Shown here: positions 44,844 through 54,300 of the stretch, one piece after another | How the letters are laid out: the number at the start of each line of letters is the position of its first letter | Position numbering within the stretch: position 1 is the first letter of the stretch | NCBI GenBank assembly: GCA_016217675.1 | Contig: JACRHC010000009.1 | Span: 1 to 59,560 of the forward strand | Origin: Nitrospirota bacterium | Lineage (GTDB): Bacteria; Nitrospirota; Thermodesulfovibrionia; Thermodesulfovibrionales; UBA6898 | Reading direction: 5' to 3' | DNA: 59,560 bases | Program-made: the position numbers and the translations under genes | The notes under the pieces: generated by a model | The model's database searches: none | What the model was told of the DNA's origin: nothing | The model's input: only the letters and a program-made list of their open reading frames with translations

Positions 44844-45065
44844 TCAGACCGCCTGTACTGCTTTAATCTCAGGAATCTCATTCCTGATGCTGGTTTCAAC
44901 GAGACTCTTCATCGTGAGCGCTGACATGGGACAGGTTCCGCAAGCGCCCGTCAACTTGACGTACACAATATCATTCCTCACATCCAGAAGCTCAATATCT
45001 CCTCCTTCTGCTTTAAGACTGATTCTGACTTTATCTAAAACTCGTTCAATTCTTTCGCGCAGCAT
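44844..45065 (-). CDS. NifU-like Fe-S scaffold domain protein
   Basis: A 73-residue protein consisting of only the NifU C-terminal domain (Nfu). The cluster-binding pair is in GACGTCPMS (CxxC), preceded by EGGDIELLDV. Such small Nfu proteins carry Fe-S clusters to target enzymes. AAGGAG four bases before the ATG at 45065 decides the start over the upstream ATG at 45083. Possible clients nearby are the two methylthiotransferases, the radical SAM protein and the uracil-DNA glycosylase. Confidence 0.93.
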   Translation of the reverse strand: MLRERIERVLDKVRISLKAEGGDIELLDVRNDIVYVKLTGACGTCPMSALTMKSLVETSIRNEIPEIKAVQAV

Positions 45066-45133
45066 AAAACTCCTTATATGCATAGTATCGATAAAATGCT
45101 ATTAAATATTCAAGTATTTTATCATCACAGAAG

Positions 45134-45164
45134 CGCTTTCCTCTCATATTATAAGAGGAAAGCG
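45134..45164. terminator. Hairpin after the radical SAM gene
   Basis: Arms 45134-45144 and 45154-45164 are 11 bp and perfectly complementary around a 9-base loop, just after the radical SAM stop. No T tract follows on either strand. Confidence 0.65.
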
Positions 45165-45167
45165 GCC

Positions 45168-46412
45168 TCATGATCTCGTATAGTTTACACCCTTTTCCTC
45201 GCCTTCGACTTTGAATATCCTGTCACCAGCTATGAGTTCCCTAAGTCGCTCAGGTTCTATCTGATTATAGAATATCGGCAGTATCATCTCCTTGTTGTCC
45301 CAATCACCAATAATATGGGTTTTAAGCGTGTCGTCCCGCTCAATAATTTTTGTGATCATTAAGGGTTTATAAAGTCTGATGAATGTATTGATATTTACCC
45401 TGTCAGGCTGTAGCCTCCGAAAATAATCAAGGCACCATTGCAGAAGTTCGTTGTCTTCATAAGGAAAACCGGTCAGAAAATCAACGGCAATACGAATCCC
45501 GCAGGATTGGGCATTGAATATGATCTTTTCCACATCTGTCCAGTAGAGCGGGCATTTCTTGAAAGAATCTATGGTAAGCGTAATAAGATTAACTCCCGTC
45601 TCCTTCATTAACCTGAAAAGCTTCTGATTATAGTTTGCCGGCTTCATGTATAGCGCCCACTGCATGCGGATATGCTCTTGCCGTAATGCGGTGCAGAACT
45701 CAATAGCGTGGTCCAGGTCTTCATTGAACTCTGGATCGCAGAGATGGAAATCGCTGTGCCCGTTCTCAATAAATCCCTTTATCTCCCGAATCACATTCTC
45801 CGGTCGTTTGAATACAACCCGAGAATGAGCCTCAATGCAGTAAACACAGGAAGAACTGCATCCCTTATGTGTCTCAAAGCCAGCTATTCCACCCGCATTG
45901 TAATACTGCTTATAGTCGACCGCAGTTGTTATTCTTGAACAGGGAGAGTAAGGCCGAAAAATCCCATTCCATACCTTCTTTGTATTTTCACCACAGCATA
46001 ATGCCGCCAGAAGTTCATTGATTATGTCTTCAGCAGGTCCGGCAATGGCATAATCAGCTCCGAGGTATTCACGAATGCCTTCAGGGTTAACCATGACGCC
46101 TGCACCGCCGATGATAACCTTTAGACCGTGCCTGTCCTTCAGCTGGAGAACAATGTCACGAATAAAGTCCAGGTAAAATTCGTTGTCATGAAACAGAACG
46201 CTGTCGATATTCCTTACTGTGACTCCGGAAATATCAGGCATGAACTCAGAGATAACCTGATCGAGGAGAGCATCGGCGTTTTCATGAAATGTGAGGTCAA
46301 GAAGTCTGAACTCATGGCCTTTCTGAGCAAGGCTCGCCGCAACATATTCCAGGCCGATAGGGGGCACGGGCGGAAACAGAAAGCGGTTCGGATTAATCAG
46401 CAGTATTTTCAT
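45168..46412 (-). CDS. B12-binding-type radical SAM protein
   Basis: A 414-residue enzyme with an N-terminal cobalamin-binding-like fold (MKILLINPNRFLFPPVPPIGLEYVA, residues 1-130) and a radical SAM domain with the cluster motif CSSSCVYC near residue 183-190. The DxHxxG cobalamin ligand motif is not evident. A C-terminal part of about 120 residues completes the protein. Class-B enzymes of this layout methylate or rearrange lipids, hopanoids, antibiotics or tetrapyrroles; I cannot say which. It stands alone between two hairpins, 93 bases from the Ig-repeat gene. Confidence 0.85.
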   Translation of the reverse strand: MKILLINPNRFLFPPVPPIGLEYVAASLAQKGHEFRLLDLTFHENADALLDQVISEFMPDISGVTVRNIDSVLFHDNEFYLDFIRDIVLQLKDRHGLKVIIGGAGVMVNPEGIREYLGADYAIAGPAEDIINELLAALCCGENTKKVWNGIFRPYSPCSRITTAVDYKQYYNAGGIAGFETHKGCSSSCVYCIEAHSRVVFKRPENVIREIKGFIENGHSDFHLCDPEFNEDLDHAIEFCTALRQEHIRMQWALYMKPANYNQKLFRLMKETGVNLITLTIDSFKKCPLYWTDVEKIIFNAQSCGIRIAVDFLTGFPYEDNELLQWCLDYFRRLQPDRVNINTFIRLYKPLMITKIIERDDTLKTHIIGDWDNKEMILPIFYNQIEPERLRELIAGDRIFKVEGEEKGVNYTRS

Positions 46413-46447
46413 TCATTAATTATAACCTTAACGCAAAAAGATGCGAT

Positions 46448-46479
46448 AAAAAAAGGCCTGCAGATCATTTCTGCAGGCC
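46448..46479 (-). terminator. Intrinsic terminator after the Ig-repeat gene
   Basis: On the minus strand a perfect 9-bp stem GGCCTGCAG/CTGCAGGCC (46479-46471 with 46463-46455), a 7-base loop and seven T form a classical terminator, 25 bases after the stop of the 715-residue gene. Confidence 0.95.
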
Positions 46480-46504
46480 CGTATATCCTTGCCGATAAAG
46501 AGGA

Positions 46505-48652
46505 TCAGGGATTTGCAAATGTTACAACAAGTGTATTTTTTATGCGGGCAATGTCATAGGTAATGCCAGAGGGGAGCAGCTCAATATAGATATTGACCAG
46601 ATTCTGACCAGACGTCTTATCTTCCTCAATAAGAACTTCTCCTATATACGCTGACTTGAACTTAAATGCTTTTTCAGTGCTGTTAATCGCAGGTTTCACT
46701 TTCAATTTGAGCCACTCCCTGCCAAATTTCGATTCGATTTCATCTCCATAATCCAGATTACCATTGGGATTGGTGATGTTGATGACAAGCATGGCCTTAC
46801 TCTTGGCCTCGATAATAGAAACCTTGCTTATATTATACTGCGACTTGTCAGACTTCTTTTCTTCTTTCCTGGCAAGTTCCATAACAGGTTTCTTTGGTTC
46901 ATCTGCAGGCAGTTTCTCTATCTTTTTCTCAACAGGCTTTACCGGCGGAAGTTCCTTTTTAGCAATGTGCTGCTGGGGCTCAATCGGCTTCTTTCCAGTC
47001 TCCCTGTCAGCTGCTTTCGGAGACTCTTTCTTTGATGCTTCTTTTTTTGGCTCTTCTTTTTTTACCTCTGTTTTTAATGCAGTTTCTTTCTTTGATTCCG
47101 GTTTCTTTACTTCTTTTGCAGGTCTGACCTCCTGCTTTTTAGGTTCTGGTTTCGACAAATTCCTTTTCTCTGTGCGAACCTCTTTTTTCTGCTTCACTTT
47201 TTCAGGATCTTTCATTTTCTTCTCTGTTGCCGTCTTTAGCGCTGTTTCATCAGGCTTTTTGAATTCTTTCTTGTCGGCAGCAGCAGGTGCACGGGAAACT
47301 TCCCGTTTTATTTCCTGAGCGCTGACGGAAATTTTGCCTGCTGATCTGTCAGATGCCATGCGGGCAGAAATCTGAAAGGATTCAGCCCTGTCATACATGA
47401 CCTCAGCAACGGCAATACCGTTGGTAAAATCCGGAGGGGCTATCTTTGAAGGGCTTAGAGAACCATTCCCTGAAGTGCCGAGCATAACATCAAAACCAGT
47501 AAGATTGAAATTTCTGGCAATATTATTAAACCTGTCGTACGCTTCGACTCTGATCCTGAACTTCTGTCCCGATACTGCCGTATCAGGAGTTACTACTATA
47601 AAGTGATCAGGTATTGCATTGGTCACAAAAATATCAGAAGTCCTGCCAGACTGCTCTCTGTTCAGTTCTCTGGCCACAATCTGGATTTCTTCAGCCTTCT
47701 CATAGGCAACCTTTACGAGAGCCTGTCCATTTTTGAATTCAGAAGGATTAATCGTCGATGGCTCGACTTTTGTAGTGCCTGTTGCAGACAGTCTGATTCC
47801 GCTTCCTGTTGAGGCATAGTTTGTGACCACATTATCATGCATATCGTATGCTGAAAGCAGCAGCTCAAAAGGTTCTCCTGCAACCGCTGCTTTCGGCGCC
47901 TGCAGCTTAAAGTAAGCAAGACTGGAAGGGTTTATCTGTATATTCTGGGTCTTTCCCCTGCTGCCGGAAGCGGTGTCCTGAAGCTCGATGACCAGATCGC
48001 CAACCTTCTCAGACACTAAGACTGCCGATGCGAGGCCGTTCTTGAAGTCAATTGCCTCGCCGCTATGCATCCTGACAGAAGATGTTCCCGTTGTCATCAA
48101 TTTAATATTCTTGCCGATATCGTAGTCCTGAACCGTATTTTCAAAAATATCCTTTGCAACTACTTTGACATCAAAGCTTGTACCTGCAGTCACTGACACC
48201 GGCGACTGGAGCACAAAATGATCAAGCCGGTTTGGAACTACCATAAGCTCTCTCGTGATCACCGGCACAGAACCTCCGGCCTCTATGATCGACAGGGTTA
48301 TTTTTTCTGCTTTTTTGTCATTGATAACAATACTGGCAAGACCGCCTGAAAATAAGGATGCACCCATTACCGAAGGCTGCGCAGTGGCTGAGCCGCTCAC
48401 ATCAACTCTAAACTCTTTGCCTGTTTCAGAAAAATTGGTTATAAGGTTCTTGCTTGCATCATAAGCAGATACTTTAACGACAAAGTTTTCGCCTGCCATT
48501 GCCTTGTCAGGCATCTGCAGAGTAAAGTGATCGAATTGGCCTGGCTTTATGACAACAGTCCCGGCAAAGACCAGGCTGCACAGACAGAGCATAAAGACAG
48601 ACGCAATGAGAAGTACATAATACTTTTCTGATGCTTTTTTCCCTGGAACCAT
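46505..48652 (-). CDS. Secreted protein with four Ig-like repeats and AMIN-like tail
   Basis: I do not recognise the whole protein (715 residues). An N-terminal signal anchor (about residues 11-30) is followed by four repeats of about 104 residues, each opening with a Pro/Ala-Gly entry (MPDKAMAGENF, SPVSVTAGTSF, APKAAVAGEPF, TPDTAVSGQKF) then VxxAYDxxxN and a final NG-A-V-YDKAE strand; this is an Ig-like or invasin-like beta fold. Residues 450-600 are a lysine-, glutamate- and proline-rich linker. The last 110 residues have an AMIN-like pattern (ISKVSIIEAKSKAMLVINITNPNGNLDY), of the type that binds the wall. It probably spans the periplasm, joined to the wall or outer membrane. Confidence 0.85.
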   Translation of the reverse strand: MVPGKKASEKYYVLLIASVFMLCLCSLVFAGTVVIKPGQFDHFTLQMPDKAMAGENFVVKVSAYDASKNLITNFSETGKEFRVDVSGSATAQPSVMGASLFSGGLASIVINDKKAEKITLSIIEAGGSVPVITRELMVVPNRLDHFVLQSPVSVTAGTSFDVKVVAKDIFENTVQDYDIGKNIKLMTTGTSSVRMHSGEAIDFKNGLASAVLVSEKVGDLVIELQDTASGSRGKTQNIQINPSSLAYFKLQAPKAAVAGEPFELLLSAYDMHDNVVTNYASTGSGIRLSATGTTKVEPSTINPSEFKNGQALVKVAYEKAEEIQIVARELNREQSGRTSDIFVTNAIPDHFIVVTPDTAVSGQKFRIRVEAYDRFNNIARNFNLTGFDVMLGTSGNGSLSPSKIAPPDFTNGIAVAEVMYDRAESFQISARMASDRSAGKISVSAQEIKREVSRAPAAADKKEFKKPDETALKTATEKKMKDPEKVKQKKEVRTEKRNLSKPEPKKQEVRPAKEVKKPESKKETALKTEVKKEEPKKEASKKESPKAADRETGKKPIEPQQHIAKKELPPVKPVEKKIEKLPADEPKKPVMELARKEEKKSDKSQYNISKVSIIEAKSKAMLVINITNPNGNLDYGDEIESKFGREWLKLKVKPAINSTEKAFKFKSAYIGEVLIEEDKTSGQNLVNIYIELLPSGITYDIARIKNTLVVTFANP

Positions 48653-48730
48653 CCCTTATTCCTCTATGAATTTATTAAGGTATATAGAATCATATCTTGA
48701 TGCTCTATGTCAAAGAAAAATAACAAAAAA

Positions 48731-50200
48731 TCAAAATTTGAGCATTGATATGCCCTCACTCGTGATGCTCTTCTTTAGTTCCTCGTCCAGATCAGCATCT
48801 GTCATGAAAAATACTCCCCTCAAGGACTTGACAACAAAACCCGGAACAAGAAGACGATAGCGTGAGTTTTTTTGCGTGAGCGATGCGGCATTTTTCTGAG
48901 GTGAATTTGTGTAAGCAAGAGAAAGAAGGGATAAGATCTTCCTGATCATATCATTTTTCCCCTCATCGTGTTCAATATGAGCAATATCAAGGCCTAATTT
49001 CCGGATATATTTCATTTCCTGATCAGAAACGCCGGCAAATTCAACGATCTTCCTTTTGTACCCCATGTCTATAAGCAGGTCAGCGTGAACATTGAGCTGT
49101 ACCGCCTTGCCCGCTGAAAGGTTGATTTTTTCGTCACGGGAAAAAGAATAGCCCATGAGTGTTAGCACATTCTCGATAAATACCTTTCCTGTGGTATTTC
49201 CCCGCATTTCAATAACCGATCCAGGATTTCTGTTTGCATAGTGCATGTCCTGTTCTGAGAGTTCGATGATCCGTACGTCGCGGTTCATAAACCATGAAAT
49301 GATTTCCGGAGGCGTCTGATATTCGCTGCTGCCAAGGACGCTGACCAGCGAGATATCACTGTCCATCGGTTTGCCGTTCTTTCCATGCACAAGAAAGTCA
49401 GCGTGATACTCCGCCTGAGCCGCGCCCCCTGAAACCATCCTGCTGTTTTCCTGAAAAAGATACCCCGACTCCTGAAGCAGTAAGGGTACAAGACCCCGGA
49501 GGTCGGTTTTACCCCGGGGACTAACCACCCGGTATTCAGGCCATGAGACTTCAAGAAGGTTCTTCATGTCATCAGGGAAGATGCCCGTGTAGTCGATTAC
49601 AAGTATTCGGTCATTATGGAGGTCCATGATCGGGAAAAGGCCCGTATCAAATGAAATGTCACTTTTTTCTCCCAGCGATAAATACTTAAACCCCTCTTTC
49701 TCGACTGAAACATCCTCGCCGAGCGCAGAAAAAAGTCTCTGGATATTCCCCAACAGCACAGTACTGTCAATTCTCAGAACCACGGGATTAGCAGCAAGGC
49801 GAGCTGGCAATCGCCTGCGCGCAATCAGCTGTTTCGGCTCACGAACTCCGCCAGTTTCTCTGACTGGCCCTGGGCTGACAGCAGTCTTTTTCAGATGTCT
49901 GACCGGCATTCTGACCATGGTCCCTTTTTTTAATAAACTTACGCTTTTTACAGAGGGGTTAAGTTCGATAAATTCCGTAAGAAACAGGACAACATCCTCG
50001 TCGCTGATGCTATATCCTGCGGTTTGGATCAGGTCATTAAGAGAAATGTTTTTTTGAGGTTTTAAAGCAAGCACCCTGTTGTCACGATTTTTTTCAGGTA
50101 ATGCCAAGGCACTCTGCGCGAGTAACATCCCCATAAGCAGAACGATAATCGCAAAGGCCATTCGCGGCATCAAGCGAATTGCTTTTATCGTGATTCCCAT
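48731..50200 (-). CDS. Secreted protein with LysM-like N-terminus, 489 aa
   Basis: I do not recognise this protein. It has a signal peptide (hydrophobic stretch at about residues 12-31, cleavage near ALA). A domain of about 60 residues follows (KPQKNISLNDLIQTAGYSISDEDVVLFL...NPSVKSVSLLKKGTMVRMP) that has a LysM-like order of sequence elements. The rest is a mixed alpha/beta body with no known motif, including a duplicated-looking hydrophobic strand region around VLVIDYTGIFPDD. It overlaps the TPR gene by 16 bases and precedes the Ig-repeat gene by 78 bases, so it belongs to the envelope set. Confidence 0.75.
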   Translation of the reverse strand: MGITIKAIRLMPRMAFAIIVLLMGMLLAQSALALPEKNRDNRVLALKPQKNISLNDLIQTAGYSISDEDVVLFLTEFIELNPSVKSVSLLKKGTMVRMPVRHLKKTAVSPGPVRETGGVREPKQLIARRRLPARLAANPVVLRIDSTVLLGNIQRLFSALGEDVSVEKEGFKYLSLGEKSDISFDTGLFPIMDLHNDRILVIDYTGIFPDDMKNLLEVSWPEYRVVSPRGKTDLRGLVPLLLQESGYLFQENSRMVSGGAAQAEYHADFLVHGKNGKPMDSDISLVSVLGSSEYQTPPEIISWFMNRDVRIIELSEQDMHYANRNPGSVIEMRGNTTGKVFIENVLTLMGYSFSRDEKINLSAGKAVQLNVHADLLIDMGYKRKIVEFAGVSDQEMKYIRKLGLDIAHIEHDEGKNDMIRKILSLLSLAYTNSPQKNAASLTQKNSRYRLLVPGFVVKSLRGVFFMTDADLDEELKKSITSEGISMLKF

Positions 50201-51333
50201 GTAATCCTGAGGGGACCCGTATTTTGAAGCCCGTTAAGGGCCAGTCCCGAATAATGTTTTTGTCTGTCAACAGCAACGATCATCCTGACAAATACAACTG
50301 CATGGTCTCTGCCGCAAACATTCATTTTAGTTATGGTTTTCGTAGTTTTTTGAAGTCCTTCCAGTGGTTTAACAGGGGTAGCCCCGCCTTTCATGTCCAG
50401 TAACGATATCATGTTGTAGGGGAAAGCTGCAAATGCGTCAGGCACGCAATTTTCGCGACTGTTTACGGCAAGCACATAGAAATCAGTACGGCTCAAATCA
50501 GGCTCGCTGATAACGCCAGTAAGTTCAGCAGGGTTGTCAAGCCGGGAAACAGTTATCTCATAATCATTGACACGGGTGGACACCGGCAGCAAAGCGACGG
50601 ACTTACCCGGGGTCCCGGGCAGGAAGTTGAATAAAACTGCTGCAACAATAGCTCCCAGCAGCAGCACCACGCCGCCCCCGAAAATATACCGAGGCCAAAA
50701 GTGCCGCTTCGAAGTGGCTGTTGCAGAAGATGACTCTTCAGGCAGGATTTCCTCAAGTGTAGCCTCGATCAGTTTACCCTCCTCCCTATCAGATGCAGGG
50801 ACGGGAGCTTGAGCATCAGTCATTGATTTTTCGTTCAAAGGAGAAAGATCTTTTTCGTTTATCTCTATTGGCAGGCTCTGTTTTCCCCTGCCTTCCCCCA
50901 CTTCCCCCACTTCCATCACTTCCTTATGCGCTTCCCGGTGAAAAAAAGTACCGTCAGGTATAACATGAGGATCGAGTTCCCTGATTTTGGCAATGAGCGC
51001 TGATGCCTTGTCCGACTCACCTCTGCTTTCATAAAGCTGTGCCAGCATATGCAGGAACTTCTTCTCTTCCATTACAAGGCCCATTTTTGACAGGATTTCG
51101 CTGATGCCGATATAGGCCTTTTCTGAAACCGGTGATATCTTCAGGATCTTCTTGTAAATCGCTATCTTCTTGTCTTTTTGCGCAAAGTGAAGCTTGTCAC
51201 TCGCTTCAAAAAAATAGGCAACAGCCCTTTGTTTATCATTTTTTTTCAAATACAGATCACCGATATAATTCAGGTTTTCTGCAGTAAGAGGTTTTCTCTT
51301 TGCCAGCTCTATTTGCCTGTCAATATCGATCAT
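50185..51333 (-). CDS. TPR-containing single-pass membrane protein
   Basis: Residues 1-120 hold about three TPR-like helix pairs (NLNYIGDLYLKKNDKQRAVAYFFEAS, IAIYKKILKISPVSEKAYIGI, MLAQLYESRGESDKASALIAKI). An acidic linker and a membrane helix at about residues 216-236 (FGGGVVLLLGAIVAAVLF) follow, and a 140-residue C-terminal domain of beta character (NDYEITVSRLDNPAELTG) would lie in the periplasm. The N-terminus would then be cytoplasmic, so the protein could link the cytoplasm to the envelope genes on both sides. It starts seven bases after the giant coiled-coil gene and has no known family assignment. Confidence 0.78.
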   Translation of the reverse strand: MIDIDRQIELAKRKPLTAENLNYIGDLYLKKNDKQRAVAYFFEASDKLHFAQKDKKIAIYKKILKISPVSEKAYIGISEILSKMGLVMEEKKFLHMLAQLYESRGESDKASALIAKIRELDPHVIPDGTFFHREAHKEVMEVGEVGEGRGKQSLPIEINEKDLSPLNEKSMTDAQAPVPASDREEGKLIEATLEEILPEESSSATATSKRHFWPRYIFGGGVVLLLGAIVAAVLFNFLPGTPGKSVALLPVSTRVNDYEITVSRLDNPAELTGVISEPDLSRTDFYVLAVNSRENCVPDAFAAFPYNMISLLDMKGGATPVKPLEGLQKTTKTITKMNVCGRDHAVVFVRMIVAVDRQKHYSGLALNGLQNTGPLRITWESR

Positions 51334-51340
51334 TTTCCAG

Positions 51341-54300
51341 CTATTTCAAGAACTCGACATCTTTTTTAAGAGAGTTCAACCAGGCATCAAAGGACTGTCT
51401 CTGTTCAGACTGCTCAGCAGAAAACTTCTTCTCGATCTCTTTTCTGACTTCTTCGAAAGAACGATACGCAGGTCTGGAAGGTATCGGCTGAATGATCATG
51501 AGTTCATTATCGACCGAGATTATGTTGCTGATCTCACCCTGCTTAAGGCCCTCAAGCTTATTGCGCGCCCATTCAGGCAACCTGGACAGTGACATTTCCT
51601 TCATCGTAGCAATAGCAGAGTGCTTTTTTGCGATTGTTTCAAAGGGCCTTCCTTCGAGAGCCTCCCCATGCATTTCAACAGCAATAATCCCTTTTTCAAG
51701 TTCATCTGTCTTTCCGTATTTCAGACTGAGAACCCTGATGCGGTTTTCACGCCCGAGGATATATTGCTCTTTGTGTTTATCGTAGTATTCCCTGAAGTCT
51801 TTTTCCTTTACTGCCGGCGTGGAAAGCCTCTTCTTCACAAGACGTTCAACTGCAAGATATTTATCCAGATATGCGACCTCAGCGTCATTAAGCGCATACT
51901 GTTTTGCCAAAGACTCCTTCAACGATGATTCAGCAGAAAGCATATCCTCCCGAGCCTTACGGCCAAGAACCTCCTCTGCTATAAAGTCATCGACGATATT
52001 CCCCGTCTTCCAAAGGACATTCCTGGCCTGAATTTTATCAGCAACAATTCTTGCTGTCATGCTCTCACGCATTACTGCTGCGAGACTATACTTCTCCTTC
52101 CCGATCTTCAAGAAAGGTTTTTCATAGCTAAGAAACTGGGCTCTCAGAGTCGATATTTCTCCAGTCAGATCCGCATTTCTCGTAGTTTGCTGCTCGTTCA
52201 ATCTTTTCAGCTCGGCCAATTCTGCCTGCATCTGCTGTTTTTGTGAATTCAACAGCTCAACTTCAGCCCGGTGCATTTCGCCGGTGTCTTTTACCGTCTT
52301 CATGGAAGCGAGAGCTGCTCCGGCTTCCATCAACTCCCTTTCCGTAGCACCCTTCTCTGTCATGAGACTTGAGATTTGAGACTGTTGATCCTTGATCCTC
52401 TTTTCCTGTTCGTCAAGTTTTGCAGCGAGGATTGTTCGCTCCCTCTCAAAAGCCACGCCATTGTCAAGTCGTGAGGACAGAGCTGCTATCTTTTCCTCAT
52501 GTCCTGTCACTATCTTCTCCAACTTCTTCTTTTCGTCGAGCAGAACCCTATGGTCATCAGCCAGGTCCTCACTTTGTTTGCCCTTGATCTGTGCGTCGGC
52601 ATATAGACGCTTTATTTCTTCGAGATGCAACGCCAAATCTTCCCTCTCTTTTCTTGCAGAGTCAAAAGTCTGCAGTTGCTTCTTCAGCTCATCTCGTTCT
52701 GAGGCGATTTTCTTTGTCTCAGCAGATACCCTCCCGCGCTCAACGATTAGAGTCTGTTCCATCTCACGCCTGGCAGTTTCCAAGGCTATCAGTTCCTTCT
52801 TAGCGGCTTCTTCGTTCTCTGTCTTCTGCCTGGAAAGATCAGCGCTCAGGGCTTTCTCTTTCTTTAACTCTTCTTCAAGGTTCTTCTTTTCTTCCCTGCT
52901 TAGTCTGATCTGTTCCTGTGCAGATTGGGTCGTCATGGCCAGTTCCTTTTCGCTATCCTTAAGCCTGTTCTGCAACTGGGCCAAAGTTTCTAAAGTCTTC
53001 ACATTCTGATTTTCTTTTTCAGCAATCATGCGTTCAAGACGATTTTTCTCGTCTCCTGCAGTCACTTCCCGCTGTTTCAAGGCAGCCAGATCTCCTGCCT
53101 TTTCCTCCGCATCCCTGAGTCTCACCACCAGGTCGGCCTTCTCGGCTTTAAGCTTTCCGATTTCTTTTTCATTAAACGATGAGAGCTTGACCAGTTCTTC
53201 CTGCTGCTTCCGGCTATCCTCAAGCTTCGATAATGTATCTTTAGCCGTGATGGTCCGAGATTCAAGCTCTTGAACCTGCTTCTGCAATTCGTTCCGCTCT
53301 GTCTCGAATTTCCGGATCTCTGAATTCCTCACGCCCTGTTCTGCTGCAAGCCGCGCTTCAAGCTCCTGCCGCGAACGCCCCAGCATCTTAACCTCATTTA
53401 TCAGTGATGCCTCTCTCTCGCCTACCTTACCAGACAGCTCTTCAACCAGTTTCTTCTCTCTGCCAAGCTCTTCCTGGAGAGTCTTCTTATCCTGATCTGC
53501 CGCTCTGCTCCGATCCGTCAGTTCCTGAATCTGCCGCGACGTTTCCTGTTTCGAGCCCTTGAGCGAACTCTCCAGAAGGGCTATCGCCTCCTGTGACTTC
53601 GCAAGCCTGGCCTGCTGATCCTTTAACTGAGACTCGGCAACTTGTCTCTCATCAGATATCCTCTTTAGGGCACGCTCCGCTTCACTCTGCTTCTTGTCAA
53701 TATCCCTGAGTCTCACCTCCAGGTCGGCCTTCTCGGCTTTAAGCTTTCCGATTTCTTTTTCATTAAACGATGAGAGCTTGACCAGTTCTTCCTGCTTCTT
53801 CCGGCTATCCTCAAGCTTCGATAATGTATCTTTAGCCGTGATGGTCCGAGATTCAAGCTCTTGAACCTGCTTCTGCAATTCGTTCCGCTCTGTCTCGAAT
53901 TTCCGGATCTCTGAATTCCTCTCCTGATCACGTGTCTCCAGAGTTCTGATCCTCGTCTGCAGCATCTCTTTTTCAGCCCGTACACTGGCGAGTTCTTCAA
54001 CTCCCTGCTTAATCTTATCGTGATAGGTCAAGTCAGACGTCCTGAGCTTTGCCTCTTCGGACAGAAGCCGCTCGATGGCCTCATCCTTCTTTCGAAGTGC
54101 CGCCAGAAGCTCATCAGCCTTCTTTTTCTCGATGGCAACCTCTTCCTCAAGAAAGACCTTTTCGGCAGAGAGCTGGGCAAGCGACTGAGTGACGTTCTCC
54201 AAATTCCGCTGCTTAAGAGACTGAGAATCAGCAGCACTCTTCTTCATGCTCATAATGGTTTGCTGCGCATCTGTAAGGGCCTTGTCCCTCTCTTTCACTG

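Noticed and set aside
46764..47318. 184-residue Ser/Phe-rich frame opposite the Lys-rich linker
   Set aside because: Low-complexity complement of the AAA/GAA-rich linker; no independent evidence of coding.
52392..53009. 205-residue Ser/Phe-rich frame opposite the coiled coil
   Set aside because: Complement of repetitive Glu/Lys/Leu codons; no start or family match.
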